8,145 bases of DNA from the NCBI GenBank assembly GCA_002692325.1, contig NZJU01000047.1, forward strand, positions 11,434-19,578. Direction: 5' to 3'. Positions within the stretch are counted from its first letter, which is position 1; every line of letters starts with the position of its first letter. Source of the DNA: Candidatus Pelagibacter sp. Its GTDB lineage: Bacteria > Pseudomonadota > Alphaproteobacteria > Pelagibacterales > Pelagibacteraceae. Below the pieces are notes generated by a model. That model worked only from the letters and a program-made list of their open reading frames with translations. It ran no database searches and was not told the DNA's origin. The position numbers and the translations under genes were made by a program. Positions 6,325-8,145 of this stretch are shown piece by piece.

Positions 6325-7218
6325 ATGCAACTTCCAGTCGTCAATCATCCCGATTATGTAGCTAAAATAAATGATGACAACAAGTTTCCTATAAAGAAAT
6401 TTGGCGCATTAGCTAAACACCTTTTGGAAAATAATGTAGTAAATAAATTTCATGTACCAAAGGAATGTTCAGTCGAAACTATGAAAACTTCTCATTCTTT
6501 AGAATATATCAATCACATTAAGAATAAAACGCTCGATATTAAATCACAGAAGAAAATAGGTTTTCCAATTAATGACAGTGTAGTTAGAAGATCATTTGTT
6601 GCTACAGGAGGAACAGTTTTAGCAAGCAAACTTGCTTTAGATGCTAAGCTTGCTTGTAATACAGCTGGAGGGAGTCATCATGCTACATATAACCTCGGCG
6701 CTGGTTATTGTGTTTTCAATGATACTGCTGTTGCTGCAAATTATTTAAAAAACAAAGGATATGCTAATAAGATTCTCATATTAGATTTAGACGTTCACCA
6801 AGGGAATGGCAATTCCGAAATATTCCAAAATGATAAAGATGTGCTAACATTTAGTATGCATTGTGCATCAAATTACCCTGCAAAAAAATCAATAAGTGAT
6901 ATTGACATCGAGCTTAAAGATCATATGGAAGATACGGAATATCTAAACGTTTTGAATAAAAATCTAAAAGAATTAAATCAGAATAACTTTGATTTTGTTT
7001 TCTATGTAGCTGGGGTTGATATTCATCATGAGGACAGATTGGGAAAGTTAAAAATCACTGACGAAGGTATCAACAAAAGAGATCAAATTGTTATTGAAAA
7101 TTTTTACTCAAAAAACATTCCTCTGTGTGGTGTTCTTGGAGGGGGATATAATAAAAGTTTTGATAAGCTTATTGAACTTCATTCAATGCTTCACAAAAAT
7201 TGTGCTAAGTTCTTTTAG
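6325..7218 (+). CDS. Zinc-dependent deacetylase of the histone deacetylase family (class IV-like)
   Basis: Arginase-fold metal hydrolases of this family remove acetyl groups from lysine side chains or small amines such as acetylpolyamines; the substrate here cannot be read from sequence. The 297-residue length suits a single catalytic domain. The active-site set is complete: His dyad H118/H119 in GGSHHA, GYCVFND (127-133), zinc ligands Asp156 and His158 in DLDVHQGNG (154-162), third ligand Asp232 in AGVDIHHEDRLG, and the transition-state Tyr275 in LGGGYN. The VDxHxxDxLG form and the N-terminal PVVNHPDY block resemble the class IV (HDAC11-like) branch often found in proteobacteria. There is no signal peptide or membrane span, so it is cytoplasmic. 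The ATG at 6325 lies seven bases after the small membrane gene, which itself touches the thiolase gene, implying a three-gene operon. An acetoin-utilisation AcuC role is possible but no acetoin genes are present. Confidence 0.92.
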   Translation: MQLPVVNHPDYVAKINDDNKFPIKKFGALAKHLLENNVVNKFHVPKECSVETMKTSHSLEYINHIKNKTLDIKSQKKIGFPINDSVVRRSFVATGGTVLASKLALDAKLACNTAGGSHHATYNLGAGYCVFNDTAVAANYLKNKGYANKILILDLDVHQGNGNSEIFQNDKDVLTFSMHCASNYPAKKSISDIDIELKDHMEDTEYLNVLNKNLKELNQNNFDFVFYVAGVDIHHEDRLGKLKITDEGINKRDQIVIENFYSKNIPLCGVLGGGYNKSFDKLIELHSMLHKNCAKFF

Positions 7219-7223
7219 TGATC

Positions 7224-7267
7224 CTGGCCCTAGTTGACTTAAGAGAAGATACAGGGACTAGAGCCAG
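7224..7267. other. GC-richer imperfect hairpin between convergent genes
   Basis: CTGGCCCTAG (7224-7233) and CTAGAGCCAG (7258-7267) form ten-base arms around a 24-base loop. On plus-strand RNA there is one C-A mismatch; on minus-strand RNA it becomes a G-U pair, so all ten pairs form in the transcript downstream of the acetoacetyl-CoA synthetase. The segment is about half G+C, well above its surroundings. Neither strand has a following U-run, so it is not a textbook intrinsic terminator. It could be an mRNA 3'-end stabiliser, a terminator of another kind, or a small RNA piece. Confidence 0.45.
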
Positions 7268-7320
7268 AAAATTTAATTTGGAATATTTTAAGTAAAGTGT
7301 TAATTATTAAAACTGACGCA

Positions 7321-8145
7321 CTACGCTTTTAACTGCGGCAAATTTTCATAAAATTTAAGAGCCTGAGGATTTGCTATCACTTCTTTATTATATATTTCCT
7401 CACCGTTTATTATTTGTGTTACAGCCAGCTCTACAATTTTTCCACTTTTAGTTCTGGGAATATCAGGAACTTTAATAATCATTGCAGGAACATGTTTGGG
7501 AGAGCAGTTTTTTCTAATTTTAGATTTAATTATTTTTATTTTATCCTCGTCTAATTCTTGATTATTTTTGCTAGTTACAAATAAAATTATTCTTACATCA
7601 TCGTTAAAATTTTGACCAATAACCAAGGCTTCTGTTATAAAATCTATGTCCTCAACTTGCTGATAAATTTCTGAAGTTCCAATTCTTACACCTCCTGGAT
7701 TTAAGGTAGCATCGGATCTACCACGCATAATAAATCCGTTATTAGAAGTTCTCTCAACAAAATCTCCATGATGCCAGATATTTTCAAATCTTGTGAAATA
7801 AGCTTTATGATACTTTTGACCGTCCTTGTCTCCCCAAAACTTTACTGGCATGGAAGGAAAAGGTTGTTTAACAACTAATTCTCCTTTGTTTCCATCGAGA
7901 GTTCTTTTTCCATCATCAGTAAAAACATCAACATCTATACCTAAACTTTGCCCTTGTATTTCTCCTTTACGAACATTTGAGAACAGATTTCCTAAAACTA
8001 AACATCCAACTAGATCAGTTCCTCCGGCGATGGACGCCAGATGAACATCTCGTTTAATATTTTCATACACAAATTTAAAACTCTCTTCTGCTAATGGCGA
8101 GCCAGTTGAGGTAATAATCTTTATTGAGCTTAAATCTAAGTTTTT
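7321..8145 (-). CDS. Acetoacetyl-CoA synthetase, C-terminal part, cut by the window edge
   Basis: This ANL-superfamily ligase activates acetoacetate with ATP and CoA to acetoacetyl-CoA in the cytoplasm. The frame stays open to the right edge, giving 274 visible residues; the family is about 650 long, so roughly the first 375 are outside. Numbering from the edge, I see STGSPL (13-18), GGTD (41-44), EIQGQSLGIDVDVF (62-75), FPSMPVKFW (96-104), NIWHHGDF (122-129, the ATP-ribose-binding Asp region), GRSDATLNPGGVRIGTSEIY (142-161) and the terminal PRTKSGKIVE with catalytic Lys236. The GRSDATLNPGGVRIGT and FPSMPVxFW blocks and the C-terminal end favour acetoacetyl-CoA synthetase over acetyl-CoA synthetase. 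A GTG at 8070 is not a real start, because family homology continues upstream of it. The gene converges on the thiolase-deacetylase operon, whose thiolase can consume its product. Confidence 0.93.
   Translation of the reverse strand, partial: KNLDLSSIKIITSTGSPLAEESFKFVYENIKRDVHLASIAGGTDLVGCLVLGNLFSNVRKGEIQGQSLGIDVDVFTDDGKRTLDGNKGELVVKQPFPSMPVKFWGDKDGQKYHKAYFTRFENIWHHGDFVERTSNNGFIMRGRSDATLNPGGVRIGTSEIYQQVEDIDFITEALVIGQNFNDDVRIILFVTSKNNQELDEDKIKIIKSKIRKNCSPKHVPAMIIKVPDIPRTKSGKIVELAVTQIINGEEIYNKEVIANPQALKFYENLPQLKA

Noticed and set aside
7224..7267. Classical rho-independent terminator
   Set aside because: The stem is good but no U-run follows on either strand and the loop is 24 bases long.
7218..7295. 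25-residue frame starting at GTG that overlaps the deacetylase stop
   Set aside because: It coincides with the hairpin, uses a weak start without a ribosome site and matches no known protein; the RNA structure explains the stretch better, though conservation could revive it.
7826..8044. 72-residue plus-strand frame
   Set aside because: Antisense to acetoacetyl-CoA synthetase, which has strong family motifs.

Overview
The window looks like a piece of a compact, very AT-rich alphaproteobacterial chromosome, most like the marine SAR11/Pelagibacterales type. This rests on the low GC throughout, strong preference for AGA/TTA/AAA codons, genes that overlap or nearly touch, weak Shine-Dalgarno sequences, and housekeeping proteins of alphaproteobacterial character. 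The lineage is an inference; no marker such as 16S rRNA is present. There is no transposase, integrase, phage gene, CRISPR array or defence gene.

Left part (1-2472, minus strand): an NADPH-type glutamate synthase operon, read gltD then gltB. GltB runs off the left edge, leaving the amidotransferase half with its catalytic Cys. The two genes overlap by four bases (GTGA), with gltB starting at GTG next to a run of ten A. A 172-bp divergent region (2473-2644) carries two odd-centred palindromes and separates gltD from the next genes.

Middle (2645-4772, plus strand): uppP/bacA (undecaprenyl-diphosphate phosphatase) overlaps by 14 bases a polytopic membrane protein with a Wzy/WaaL-type O-antigen polymerase/ligase signature. 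Together they suggest lipid-carrier-dependent surface glycan assembly and carrier recycling. A possible 25-residue single-span membrane microprotein lies antisense to the 3' end of the second gene, followed by tRNA-Arg(ACG) with an encoded CCA tail (minus strand).

Right part (5005-8145): a plus-strand run of acetyl-CoA acetyltransferase (thiolase), a 44-residue basic single-span membrane protein, and an arginase-fold zinc deacetylase of the HDAC family (class IV-like). Facing it on the minus strand is the C-terminal part of acetoacetyl-CoA synthetase, which runs off the right edge. The synthetase makes acetoacetyl-CoA and the thiolase can split it to two acetyl-CoA, so the two enzymes form a plausible acetoacetate-use route. 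The deacetylase also deals with acetyl groups, but its substrate is unknown. A GC-richer imperfect hairpin lies between the convergent genes.

Most of the window is ordinary core metabolism. The items most worth checking are the two unannotated-size membrane ORFs, the operator-like palindromes, and the convergent hairpin. I do not see clear evidence of a new multi-gene system.
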